This document shows, one piece after another, positions 7,821 through 15,005 of a stretch of 23,683 nt of DNA (its first letter is position 1; every line of letters starts with the position of its first letter). The notes beneath the pieces are model-generated. The model was not told the DNA's origin and did no database searches. It worked only from the letters and a program-made list of their open reading frames with translations. Source of the DNA: Odoribacteraceae bacterium (lineage in GTDB: Bacteria > Bacteroidota > Bacteroidia > Bacteroidales > Marinifilaceae); NCBI GenBank assembly GCA_031267995.1, contig JAIRXZ010000099.1:1-23683 (forward strand), in the 5' to 3' direction. The position numbers and the translations under genes were made by a program.

Positions 7821-7828
7821 TATTTTTG
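7821..7828 (+). promoter_or_regulatory. -7 box upstream of the sigma-54 activator operon
   Basis: TATTTTTG matches the Bacteroidota -7 consensus TAnnTTTG exactly, 49 bp before the ATG at 7878. The nearest TTG (7794-7796) is 24 bp upstream, slightly farther than ideal. It comes directly after the terminator hairpin, as expected for a new transcription unit. Confidence 0.5.
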
Positions 7829-7877
7829 CAGGCGCTGGTGACGACGTGTCGCCGTCAACCGAAAAACAAAATGGAAC

Positions 7878-9113
7878 ATGGAAGATATCAGGACTATTAA
7901 ACAACGCTTCGAGATTATCGGCAATGACGTGAGGCTCGACCGGGCGATAGAAAAGGCCATACAGGTGGCGCCCACGGAGTTTACCGTGTTGATTACCGGC
8001 GAAAGCGGTGCCGGGAAGGAGGTTTTCCCGCGCATCATCCACGGGTACAGTCACCGCAAGCACGCGCAGTACACGGCCGTGAATTGCGGGGCGATACCGG
8101 AGGGGACGATCGATTCGGAACTGTTCGGGCACGAGAAAGGGGCGTTCACCGGGGCGCTGGCCGAACGGAAAGGGTATTTCGAGGAGAGCGACGGGGGGAC
8201 GATCTTCCTCGACGAGGTGGGGGAGCTGCCGCTGTCGACGCAGGCGAAGTTGCTGCGGGTGCTGGAGGCGGGGGAGTTTATCCGCGTGGGGTCGTCGAAG
8301 GTGCAGAAGACGAACGTCCGGGTGATCGCCGCCACGAATGTCGACATCCCGTCGGCGGTGAGCCGCGGGCGGTTCCGCGAGGATCTCTATTACAGGCTCA
8401 ACACGATGCCTATCCAAGTCCCGCCGCTGAGGGAGAGGGGAGGGGATATCGCCCTGCTGTTCCGGAAGTTCGCCTCCGACGTGGCCGAGAAGTACCGGAT
8501 GCCTACCGTGCGCCTGACGGAGGAGGCCGCCATCGTGCTGGAGAATTACCGCTGGCCGGGGAACGTGCGGCAGCTGAAGAACGTGACGGAGCAGCTGTCC
8601 GTCCTCGAACAGGAACGAAGCGTGAGCGCGGCTACCCTGCGCGGCTACCTGCCGCCGGACGCGAACCAGCTGCCCATGTTGAGCCACCCGCGGGAGAACG
8701 AATCGGGGTTCGCCAATGAACGGGAGATCCTGTACAAGGTGCTCTTCGATATGAAACGGGATATGACCGACCTGAAGCAGCTGGTGCATGACCTGATGAA
8801 GGGATCGACGGGCGAGAAGGAGGCGGAACGCTCCTCGATCCTGTTTCGCGAGCTTCATGACACGCGGCCGGCGACGCCCGATTTCGTCCGCGCGACGGGC
8901 GGCAGGGGGCACAAGATGGAGCATGACGAGCCGATAGAGGACACGGAGGAGATCGTCGAGGAGTCGTTCCTGCTGGAGGAGAAGGAGAAGGAGCTGATCG
9001 TGAAGGCGCTGGAGAAGAATAAAGGACGACGCAAGTGGGCGGCACGCGACCTGGGGATCTCGGAACGGACACTCTACCGGAAGCTCAAGGAGTACCACCT
9101 CGATTACGAGTAG
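7878..9113 (+). CDS. Sigma-54-dependent transcriptional activator (AAA+ / Fis HTH)
   Basis: A 411-residue bacterial enhancer-binding protein that remodels sigma-54 holoenzyme at -24/-12 promoters by ATP hydrolysis. Visible motifs are Walker A GESGAGKE (41-48), the sigma-54 contact loop GAFTGA (88-93), Walker B GGTIFLDEVGE (106-116), the arginine-containing RFREDLYYRLN (165-175) and WPGNVRQLKN (226-235). A Fis-type helix-turn-helix is at the end (about 371-409: KWAARDLGISERTLYRKLKEY). The AAA+ core begins almost at residue 1, so there is no receiver, GAF or PAS sensor domain. An acidic region of about 100 residues (about 262-365) lies between the ATPase and the HTH and could serve for sensing or oligomerisation. 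It heads a block with lptE, a TPR-like gene and secG, an order I recall from other Bacteroidales. Its targets are not shown by the sequence, but see the promoter upstream of groES. Confidence 0.95.
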   Translation: MEDIRTIKQRFEIIGNDVRLDRAIEKAIQVAPTEFTVLITGESGAGKEVFPRIIHGYSHRKHAQYTAVNCGAIPEGTIDSELFGHEKGAFTGALAERKGYFEESDGGTIFLDEVGELPLSTQAKLLRVLEAGEFIRVGSSKVQKTNVRVIAATNVDIPSAVSRGRFREDLYYRLNTMPIQVPPLRERGGDIALLFRKFASDVAEKYRMPTVRLTEEAAIVLENYRWPGNVRQLKNVTEQLSVLEQERSVSAATLRGYLPPDANQLPMLSHPRENESGFANEREILYKVLFDMKRDMTDLKQLVHDLMKGSTGEKEAERSSILFRELHDTRPATPDFVRATGGRGHKMEHDEPIEDTEEIVEESFLLEEKEKELIVKALEKNKGRRKWAARDLGISERTLYRKLKEYHLDYE

Positions 9114-9140
9114 ATGAGTTGGATATTAACGCTATAGTAT

Positions 9141-9665
9141 ATGGATATGTTGAAAAGAATGGCTTTATTGCTGTGCATCGCGGGCAGTGTCGCGGGTTGC
9201 AAGCTGGAGAAGATCTCCTATGACTTCAAGGGGGTGACGCTTGACGCTTCCGTGAAGACCTTTTCCGTGGATTTCTTCGCGAACAAGACGCCCTTCGCGC
9301 CCAACCTCGGCCCGGATTTCACGGAGGCGCTGAAGGCGTACCTGCGCTCGCGTACCTCGCTGAACGAGGTGACGGATAATAACGGGGACATCCGCTTCTC
9401 CGGGCAAATCACCGGCTTCTCGCAACGCCCGATGGAGATTCAACGCGACGAGGTGGCCGCCAATAACCGCCTCACGGTGACGATACAGGTGAAGTTCGTG
9501 AACACGAAATCGGACAAGGAAACGGATAGCTTCGACAGCAGCTTCTCGCACTACGAGGACTTCGGCGTGGATCAGGACTATAACTCGATCGAGGCGGATC
9601 TGCTCAAAAAGATCACGGACAAGGTGATCGAGGACGTCTTCAACAAGGCGCTCGTGAACTGGTAA
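9141..9665 (+). CDS. lptE: LptE-like LPS-assembly lipoprotein
   Basis: A 174-residue outer-membrane lipoprotein. The signal peptide (KRMALLLCIAGS) ends in a VAGC lipobox with the lipidated Cys at residue 20. The body has the LptE pattern seen in Bacteroidales: YDFKGVTLDASVKTFSVDFF, NLGPDFTEALKAYLRSRTSL, GDIRFSGQITGF, and a C-terminal helix ending in VIEDVFNKALVNW. LptE plugs the LptD beta-barrel, through which lipopolysaccharide reaches the cell surface. The gene sits 27 bp after the sigma-54 activator and 18 bp before the TPR-like gene, so co-transcription is likely. An ATG at 9147 is an alternative start two codons later; both keep the signal peptide. Assignment rests on motif recall and gene order. 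Confidence 0.8.
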   Translation: MDMLKRMALLLCIAGSVAGCKLEKISYDFKGVTLDASVKTFSVDFFANKTPFAPNLGPDFTEALKAYLRSRTSLNEVTDNNGDIRFSGQITGFSQRPMEIQRDEVAANNRLTVTIQVKFVNTKSDKETDSFDSSFSHYEDFGVDQDYNSIEADLLKKITDKVIEDVFNKALVNW

Positions 9666-9683
9666 ACGCGTAATCATACACCC

Positions 9684-10313
9684 ATGGAACAATTGCTGGA
9701 GTGGTTGGCCGCCGGGGGATGCGGCGAGGAGGATGCCCGTGGCGTCGAGGCGCTTATCGAGGAGTTTCCCTATTTCCCCGCCCCTCGCCTCCTGTGCCTG
9801 AAGAGGACGTATGACCTGGATCGCGACGCCTTCCCGGAGAAGCTGCGACAGCACGCCGCTCACGTGCCAAACTCCAGGCAATTCTACCGCTACCTGCAGC
9901 AACTGCCGCCCTTCGAGGCGAAGGCGATGGATCGAGACGGCGAGGGATACACCTTCGAACTCATCCGGGAGAAAGCCCGCGTGCCGTCGCTCGCGGTGTC
10001 GCCCGTGTACCGGTTGGAGGACGAGTTCCCGGACGATGACACGCGGGATGCCTCCACGGAGGATGCTATCGACATCTTCATCAGGAGAGAACCGGTCATG
10101 CCGAAGATCTCCCCGGAAACGGAGTTCACGGAGACGCCCCAGCGGGAGGACGACGAGGAGCTTTTCTCGGAGACGCTGGCCAAAATCTACACCAGGCAAA
10201 AATTATATGACAAGGCAATCGCTACTTATCGGAAATTAAGTTTGAAATATCCGGAAAAAAGTATTTACTTTGCCCGCCTGATTGAGAAAACGGACGAACT
10301 TAAAAAAATATAA
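9684..10313 (+). CDS. Conserved Bacteroidales protein with C-terminal TPR-like repeat
   Basis: A 209-residue protein with no signal peptide or membrane segment, so probably cytoplasmic. The N-terminal 95 residues are helical (LIEEFPYFPAPRLLCLK and SRQFYRYLQQLPPF). A low-complexity acidic linker (about 112-155: EDEFPDDDTRDASTEDAIDI) follows. The C-terminus (about 155-209) looks like one and a half tetratricopeptide repeats: SETLAKIYTRQKLYDKAIATYRKLSLKYPEKSIYFA. I recognise it as the gene usually found between lptE and secG in Bacteroidales, but its function is not known to me; the TPR suggests protein-protein contacts. It ends 12 bp before secG. The G-rich upstream codons give way to A/T-rich codons in the last 40, which is common at TPR ends and may be chance. 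Confidence 0.8.
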   Translation: MEQLLEWLAAGGCGEEDARGVEALIEEFPYFPAPRLLCLKRTYDLDRDAFPEKLRQHAAHVPNSRQFYRYLQQLPPFEAKAMDRDGEGYTFELIREKARVPSLAVSPVYRLEDEFPDDDTRDASTEDAIDIFIRREPVMPKISPETEFTETPQREDDEELFSETLAKIYTRQKLYDKAIATYRKLSLKYPEKSIYFARLIEKTDELKKI

Positions 10314-10325
10314 CACAAAAGTAAC

Positions 10326-10685
10326 ATGTATACCGTAGTTTCGATTCTGATTATCATCGTTAGCATACTGCTGATATTGCTCGTGTTGGTGCAAAACTCC
10401 AAGGGGGGTGGCCTGGCATCTTCCTTCGCCTCCTCCAACCAGATCATGGGCGTGAGGAAAACAACCGACTTCCTGGAAAAAGCCACGTGGACACTGGCGG
10501 GTACCCTGTTCGTGCTGTGCATCGTTGCCGCCATGTTCATCCCCAAAGGAGAACAAGGGAGCGGCTCCGTGCTGGACGGCCAAATCGGGAACATGCAGAC
10601 ACCCGCGCAAACCGTACCCAGCTTCCCGACGCAAGGCCTCGGTGGTGACAACATCCCGCTTCCCATCCAGGAAGAGGGAAACTGA
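10326..10685 (+). CDS. secG: Preprotein translocase subunit SecG
   Basis: A 119-residue inner-membrane protein of the SecYEG channel. Two membrane segments are visible: residues 3-22 (VVSILIIIVSILLILLVLVQ) and about 54-72 (WTLAGTLFVLCIVAAMF). Between them is the diagnostic loop QNSKGGGLASSFASSNQIMG, followed by RKTTDFLEKATW. The C-terminal tail of about 45 residues, rich in Gly, Pro and Gln, is longer than in E. coli SecG but usual in Bacteroidota. It is the last gene of the block that begins at 7878. Its stop codon lies inside the first direct-repeat box of the candidate groES regulatory region. Confidence 0.95.
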   Translation: MYTVVSILIIIVSILLILLVLVQNSKGGGLASSFASSNQIMGVRKTTDFLEKATWTLAGTLFVLCIVAAMFIPKGEQGSGSVLDGQIGNMQTPAQTVPSFPTQGLGGDNIPLPIQEEGN

Positions 10686-10730
10686 ACGGGCAGTGTCATC
10701 CTGTCTGAACGGGTCAATGTCAGTGTGTCA
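10682..10730 (+). promoter_or_regulatory. Direct-repeat boxes upstream of groES (candidate enhancer sites)
   Basis: CTGAACGGG occurs at 10682-10690 and again at 10705-10713, exactly 23 bp apart. Each copy is followed by TGTCA (10694-10698 and 10718-10722), and a further TGTCA occurs at 10726-10730. The boxes end about 25 bp before the -24 element below. Paired, helically phased sites upstream of a sigma-54-type promoter are typical of enhancer-binding-protein sites. The function is inferred. Confidence 0.4.
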
Positions 10731-10752
10731 GCCATGCTGGCATTTTTTTTCT

Positions 10753-10769
10753 TTGGCACGAAAAATGCA
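10753..10769 (+). promoter_or_regulatory. Candidate sigma-54 (-24/-12) promoter of groES-groEL
   Basis: TTGGCACG (10753-10760), AAAA, then ATGCA (10765-10769) matches the sigma-54 consensus YTGGCACGrNNNTTGCW with one mismatch. The invariant GG and GC are exactly 12 bp apart. The predicted start is near 10780, about 50 nt before groES. I find no TAnnTTTG box in this gap. Confidence 0.55.
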
Positions 10770-10828
10770 TTCCGTCGCAACGGATTATCAAAAACACAAA
10801 TAATAGTAACTTTAAAATGGTAAGAATT

Positions 10829-11098
10829 ATGGCACTAAAGACTGTTCTTAACAAAATCATCGTGGAGCCGATAGAGGCTGAATCAAAAACGGCATCGGGC
10901 ATCATCATCCCGGACACCGCCCAGGAGAAACCGCAAAAAGGCATCGTCGTGGCAACGGGAAAAGGAAAACATGACGAACCCATGGAAATCAGCGTCGGGG
11001 ACACCGTCCTCTTTGGCAAGTACTCCGGCACGGAACTCCACATCGACGAAAAGAAGTACCTCGTCATGAACCAATCCGACATCCTCATCATCGTGTAA
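10829..11098 (+). CDS. groES: Co-chaperonin GroES
   Basis: An 89-residue co-chaperonin that forms the heptameric lid on GroEL. The beginning MALKTVLNKIIVEPIEAE, the mobile loop ESKTASGIIIPDTAQEKPQKG, and the ending GDTVLFGKYSGTELHIDEKKYLVMNQSDILIIV are all typical. Length is close to the usual 90-97. An in-frame ATG at 10817 would add MVRI; the conserved part starts at 10829, so that start is preferred, though not strongly. groEL follows after 43 bp and the two almost certainly share one transcript. Confidence 0.96.
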   Translation: MALKTVLNKIIVEPIEAESKTASGIIIPDTAQEKPQKGIVVATGKGKHDEPMEISVGDTVLFGKYSGTELHIDEKKYLVMNQSDILIIV

Positions 11099-11141
11099 CA
11101 TCATCGTGAAAAAAAGTAGAATCATTTAAAACTAAATCCTT

Positions 11142-12773
11142 ATGGCAAAAGAGATCAAATTTAATATCGAAGCCCGCGACCTCCTGAAGAAAGGCGTGGA
11201 CGAGTTGGCCAACGCGGTGAAAATCACCCTCGGCCCCAAGGGGCGCAACGTGGTCATCGAAAAGAAATTCGGCGCCCCCCAAATCACCAAGGACGGGGTG
11301 ACCGTGGCCAAGGAGATTGAACTCTCCGACCCGTACGCCAACATCGGCGCGCACATGGTGAAGGAAGTAGCCTCCAAAACGGGAGACGACGCCGGCGACG
11401 GCACCACCACCGCCACGATCCTCGCCCAATCCATCATCGGCGTGGGGCTGAAGAACGTCACCGCCGGGGCTAACCCGATGGATCTGAAACGGGGCATCGA
11501 CAAAGCCGTAACGGCCGTCGTGGCAAGCCTCGAAGCGCAGAAAGAAGCCGTGGGCGAGGACTACGAGAAGATCCGCCAGGTGGCACGCGTATCGGCCAAC
11601 GGCGACGACTCCATTGGCCACCTCATCGCCGACGCCATGAAGAAGGTCTCCAAAGAGGGCGTGATCACCGTGGAAGAGGCCAAAGGCATCGAAACGGAAG
11701 TGAAGGTCGTGGAGGGAATGCAATTCGACAGGGGCTACATCTCCGCCTACTTCGTGACCGACACCGAGAAGATGCAAGCCTACTTCGACAACCCCTACAT
11801 CCTGCTCTACGACAAGAAAGTCTCCACGATGAAGGAGCTGCTCCCCATCCTGGAACCGGTAGCGCAATCGGGACGCGCCCTCTTGATCGTCGCCGAAGAC
11901 GTGGAGAGTGAAGCCCTCACCACGCTGGTCGTAAACCGCCTGAGGGGATCGCTGAAAATCGCGGCCGTGAAAGCCCCCGGTTTCGGTGACCGCCGCAAAG
12001 AGATGCTGGAAGACCTCGCCATCCTCACGGGAGGCACCGTCATCTCCGAGGAAAAAGGCATCAAGCTGGAAAACGCCACCATCGACATGCTGGGACGCGC
12101 CGAAAAAGTCACCATTGACAAGGAAAACACCACCGTCGTCAACGGGGCAGGCAACAAAAAATCCATCGAAGACCGCGTAGCCCAGATCAAGAAACTGATC
12201 GACGCCTCCACCTCCGACTACGACAAGGAGAAGCTCCAGGAGCGCCTCGCCAAACTTGCCGGCGGCGTCGCCGTCCTCTACGTCGGGGCAGCCTCCGAAA
12301 TCGAAATGAAAGAGAAGAAAGACCGGGTCGACGACGCCCTCAGCGCCACGCGCGCCGCCATCGAGGAAGGCTTCGTGGCCGGCGGGGGAGTAGCCTACAT
12401 CCGGGCTATCCCGGCGCTTGAAAACCTCAAAGGCGACAACGAGGACGAAACCACCGGTATCGAAATCATCAAGCGCGCCATCGAGGAGCCGCTTCGTCAA
12501 ATCGCCGTCAACGCGGGAGTAGAAGGAGCCGTCGTCGTCAACAGGGTGAAAGAGGGGAAGAACGACTTCGGCTACAACGCGCGCACGGGCGAATACCAAA
12601 ACCTGAAAGAGGCCGGCGTCATCGACCCGAAGAAGGTCGCACGCGTCGCCCTGGAAAATGCCGCCTCGATCGCCGGGATGTTCCTGACCACCGAGTGCGT
12701 GCTGGTAGAGGAGAAAAAAGAAGAACTACCCCCCGCCGCCGGCATGGGCGGAGGAATGCCGGGCATGATGTAA
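11142..12773 (+). CDS. groEL: Chaperonin GroEL
   Basis: A 543-residue 60-kDa chaperonin that folds proteins in the ATP-driven GroEL-GroES cage in the cytoplasm. The beginning MAKEIKFNIEARDLLKKGVD, the ATP-binding motif GDGTTTATILA (D86 to A96), the apical segment KAPGFGDRRKEMLEDLAILTG near residue 280, and the C-terminal GGMPGMM tail are all present. Length is normal (540-550). It follows groES by 43 bp and is followed by a strong intrinsic terminator, so groES-groEL form a two-gene operon. Codons are strongly C- and A-ending and very uniform, as expected of a highly expressed gene. Confidence 0.98.
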   Translation: MAKEIKFNIEARDLLKKGVDELANAVKITLGPKGRNVVIEKKFGAPQITKDGVTVAKEIELSDPYANIGAHMVKEVASKTGDDAGDGTTTATILAQSIIGVGLKNVTAGANPMDLKRGIDKAVTAVVASLEAQKEAVGEDYEKIRQVARVSANGDDSIGHLIADAMKKVSKEGVITVEEAKGIETEVKVVEGMQFDRGYISAYFVTDTEKMQAYFDNPYILLYDKKVSTMKELLPILEPVAQSGRALLIVAEDVESEALTTLVVNRLRGSLKIAAVKAPGFGDRRKEMLEDLAILTGGTVISEEKGIKLENATIDMLGRAEKVTIDKENTTVVNGAGNKKSIEDRVAQIKKLIDASTSDYDKEKLQERLAKLAGGVAVLYVGAASEIEMKEKKDRVDDALSATRAAIEEGFVAGGGVAYIRAIPALENLKGDNEDETTGIEIIKRAIEEPLRQIAVNAGVEGAVVVNRVKEGKNDFGYNARTGEYQNLKEAGVIDPKKVARVALENAASIAGMFLTTECVLVEEKKEELPPAAGMGGGMPGMM

Positions 12774-12793
12774 TCAACGCTCGACACGAAGAA

Positions 12794-12822
12794 AAGAGGC
12801 TCCCACGCGGGAGCCTTTTTTA
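12794..12822 (+). terminator. Intrinsic terminator of groES-groEL
   Basis: GGCTCCC (12798-12804) pairs with GGGAGCC (12809-12815) around the loop ACGC, followed by six Ts. The upstream A-rich bases extend the stem into the T tract. This is a textbook Rho-independent terminator 20 bp after the groEL stop. Confidence 0.9.
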
Positions 12823-12952
12823 TTGCGATCTTCCCTTACCGGCAGAACGGGATCGTCAAAGCTCCCGGTGATTCTGTCAGACCATCCCTCCCTCCTTTTC
12901 TCCATCCCCATGAAAAGGGGCGCACCCCCAAACATTTCACTATTTTCGGTGA

Positions 12953-12983
12953 TTGTAAGAAAATTGCAGCCCATCTACTTTCG
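12953..12983 (+). promoter_or_regulatory. Promoter of the pro-region-like lipoprotein gene
   Basis: TTG (12953-12955), 20 bp, then TACTTTCG (12976-12983), one mismatch from TAnnTTTG. Spacing fits the Bacteroidota -33/-7 layout, about 30 bp before the ATG at 13015. Confidence 0.5.
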
Positions 12984-13014
12984 CGGCACTACTCATTATT
13001 AAGCACGTTCAGTC

Positions 13015-13686
13015 ATGAAACACCTACTACACACCCTCGCCATCCTCGCGCTTGTATCCTGTCACGCGTCCCCCGCCGCGGACGAAACGGAAGACACGCC
13101 ACAAGTGGACGAAACACCAGAAGCGGCGGACGAAACGCGGCAACAGGACGACTACTATTTGTACCACGGGATAAAAATCCCCCTCCACAAGATGGACAAC
13201 AAGTTTTACATGGTATTCTATACCGCCAACCTGGACAAGATCAAAGACGAGGTACAGAAAGCGGGCGCGACATTGGAGGAGGTGAGTCAGCCAATGGTCT
13301 ATTCAACCGGTACCGCCGCGGAAAAATTCGTCGATTGCGAAGCCTTGGTCGTCAAGGGCGATCACGAGAAAGTAGAGGCCATCCTCTCTCAAGCGCTTTA
13401 CCGGGCGCCGTTTTACATGTCCGACGACGGGGAGGAGATGGGAATGACGGAGATGTTTTCCGTCGTCTTGAAGCCCGGAACAACCCTGGAGCAACTCGAA
13501 ACGCTGGCCAGGGACAACTCCGTGGAAACGATCGGTTTTGACCCCCACATCCCAACCTGGTATCACTTTGCCTGCACCACCCTCTCCAAGGGCAATTCAC
13601 TTGACATGAGTACCCTGTTCCGCGCCAGCGGCCTGTTCACGGACACCTTCCCGAACCGGATCCTCCACATCAGGTTCGATATATGA
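13015..13686 (+). CDS. Lipoprotein resembling the N-terminal pro-region of Bacteroidota S8 peptidases, without peptidase domain
   Basis: A 223-residue predicted lipoprotein with signal MKHLLHTLAILALVSC and lipidated Cys at residue 16. An acidic, low-complexity linker rich in D, E and T runs to about residue 44. The folded part begins with DDYYLYHGIKIPLHKMDNKFY and ends with SLDMSTLFRASGLFTDTFPN. From memory, this pair of motifs resembles the pro-region that precedes the subtilisin (S8) domain in secreted Bacteroidota proteases: an opening YYYNGKKIPL-like segment and a closing NSLEMANxFxESGLFxxAEPN-like segment. No Asp/His/Ser catalytic domain follows; the frame stops at 13686 and the next 749 bp hold only repeats. 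It could be a stand-alone protease inhibitor or chaperone, or a gene that has lost its catalytic half. The family match is recalled, not computed. Confidence 0.7.
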   Translation: MKHLLHTLAILALVSCHASPAADETEDTPQVDETPEAADETRQQDDYYLYHGIKIPLHKMDNKFYMVFYTANLDKIKDEVQKAGATLEEVSQPMVYSTGTAAEKFVDCEALVVKGDHEKVEAILSQALYRAPFYMSDDGEEMGMTEMFSVVLKPGTTLEQLETLARDNSVETIGFDPHIPTWYHFACTTLSKGNSLDMSTLFRASGLFTDTFPNRILHIRFDI

Positions 13687-13776
13687 AACACGCGCTGTAA
13701 TTATTCGCCTCCCCCTGCTTCATCTTTGAACCTGATTAGCGTTCGCCGCGGTGTCTCGATGAAAGGGCCGGGAGTA

Positions 13777-14270
13777 CTCGCGAGAAGGGGCGATTCCCTC
13801 GCGAGAAGAACGGATTCCCTCGCGAGAAGGGGAGATTCCCTCGCGAGAAGAACAGATTCCTTCGCGAGAAAACCAAATTCCTTCGCGAGAAGACCCGATT
13901 CTTTCGCGAGAATCCGCAATTCCTTCGCGAGAAGACCCGATTGTCTCGCGAGAAGACCCGATTCTTTCGCGAGAATCCACAATTCCTTCGTGAGAATCCG
14001 CAATTCCTTCGCGAGAATCCAAAATTCCCTCCCAGGAAAAGTAAATTCTTCCGAAGCGCCCCCGATTCTCGCGAAGGAATTCACGATTCCCGCGAAAGAA
14101 TCGTGGATTCCCGCGAAGGAATCGTGAATATTCCGAAAGAATCGTGAATTCCTTCGCGACAATCCGGCACGCTTCAAAACAATTCACGATTCCCGCGAAG
14201 GAATCGCCGATTCCCGCGAGACAATTCCGGATTCCCGCGAAAGAATCGACGGTTCCCGCGATCGAATTTG
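13777..14270. repeat. 21-bp tandem array with an orientation switch (about 21 units)
   Basis: Twelve clear 21-bp units start at 13777 and run to 14028 with consensus YTCGCGAGAAnnnnnnATTCC. A degenerate unit (14029-14049) and a disrupted one follow. From 14070 to about 14270 the same element continues in reverse complement (CGCGAAGGAATCnnnGATTCC), in phase except for one 2-bp slip near 14175-14193. A perfect 21-bp inverted repeat sits in the second half: 14069-14089 against 14139-14159. Frames longer than 120 codons are open on both strands, with heptad-like peptide repeats, because the period is a multiple of 3; I see no reason to call any of them a gene. This array is the main content of the 749-bp gap between the lipoprotein gene and frr. 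Confidence 0.92.
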
Positions 14271-14274
14271 ACCC

Positions 14275-14336
14275 CCCGTCGCCTTTCCCGCCACTTTTAC
14301 CCCCCCCGGCGGCGGCAAACGCGCGCGGGCGACGGG
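14275..14336. repeat. 9-bp GC-rich inverted repeat upstream of frr
   Basis: CCCGTCGCC (14275-14283) is the exact reverse complement of GGCGACGGG (14328-14336), separated by 44 bp that include a run of eight Cs. It lies between the 21-bp array and the frr -7 box. It could form a stem in a read-through transcript. Function unknown. Confidence 0.3.
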
Positions 14337-14378
14337 AAATGGCGCGCCTCCCATCGCGGTTTACAGTAAGATTTTCTT

Positions 14379-14386
14379 TACATTTG
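14379..14386 (+). promoter_or_regulatory. -7 box upstream of frr
   Basis: TACATTTG matches TAnnTTTG exactly, 49 bp before the preferred frr start. The -33 region is weak (GGTTTAC near 14358-14364). Confidence 0.45.
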
Positions 14387-14435
14387 TCACCATCAAAGAT
14401 CCATGAACAGCATATTCACCTTTAAACACATTGTT

Positions 14436-15002
14436 ATGAATCAAGAGGAAGTTCAATTTTATCTCGACGAAACAAAAGAGAGAATGGAGGCGGCGCTGCA
14501 CCACCTGGAGACGGAATTGGGGAAAATCAGGGCGGGACGCGCCAACCCCAAGGTGCTGCAGGACGTGATGGTGGACTATTACGGCAGCCTCACCCCCCTC
14601 GCGCAGGTGGCAAACATCGCCGCGCCCGACCCGCGGACGATTGCCGTGCAGCCCTGGGACAAAAAGATGATCCCCGTCATCGAGCGCGCGATCATGAACG
14701 CCAACCTGGGCTTCAACCCGGACAATAACGGGGAGGTGATCCGCGTGAACGTCCCGGCGCTGACCGAGGAGCGGCGACGCGACCTCGTGAAGCAGAGCAA
14801 GGGCGAGGCCGAGACGGCCAAGGTGAGCGTCCGCAACGCCCGCCGCGACGTGATCGAGCAGGTGAAGAAGATGGTGAAGGAGGGGCTGGCGGAAGACCTG
14901 GCCAAGGATGCCGAGGCGAGCGCGCAGAAGCTGACCGACGAGTTCGGCAAGCGCGTGGACGAGCACCTGGCCAAGAAGGAGAAGGATATCATGACGATCT
15001 GA
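14436..15002 (+). CDS. frr: Ribosome recycling factor
   Basis: A 188-residue RRF, which with EF-G splits post-termination ribosomes. The signature ELGKIRAGRANPKVLQDVMV, then GSLTPLAQVANIAAPDPRTI, and later NNGEVIRVNVPALTEERRRD, gives a clear assignment. Length matches the family norm (about 185). The start at 14436 (MNQEEVQFYLDETKERM) is preferred over the in-frame ATG at 14403, which would add 11 residues with no family counterpart. The next gene begins 3 bp after the stop, so frr probably leads a transcript that also covers the three genes below. Confidence 0.96.
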   Translation: MNQEEVQFYLDETKERMEAALHHLETELGKIRAGRANPKVLQDVMVDYYGSLTPLAQVANIAAPDPRTIAVQPWDKKMIPVIERAIMNANLGFNPDNNGEVIRVNVPALTEERRRDLVKQSKGEAETAKVSVRNARRDVIEQVKKMVKEGLAEDLAKDAEASAQKLTDEFGKRVDEHLAKKEKDIMTI

Positions 15003-15005
15003 CGA

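Noticed and set aside
7821..7830. Sigma-54 promoter upstream of the activator (TTTTTGCA)
   Set aside because: The -12 half fits but there is no GG 12 bp upstream; the TAnnTTTG box explains it better.
11088..12599. 503-codon frame antisense to groEL
   Set aside because: Shadow of a highly conserved GroEL frame with very regular codons.
13701..14187. Repeat-rich frames on both strands (133 to 158 codons)
   Set aside because: The 21-bp period keeps several frames open on both strands at once; none has unique flanking protein sequence or a good start.
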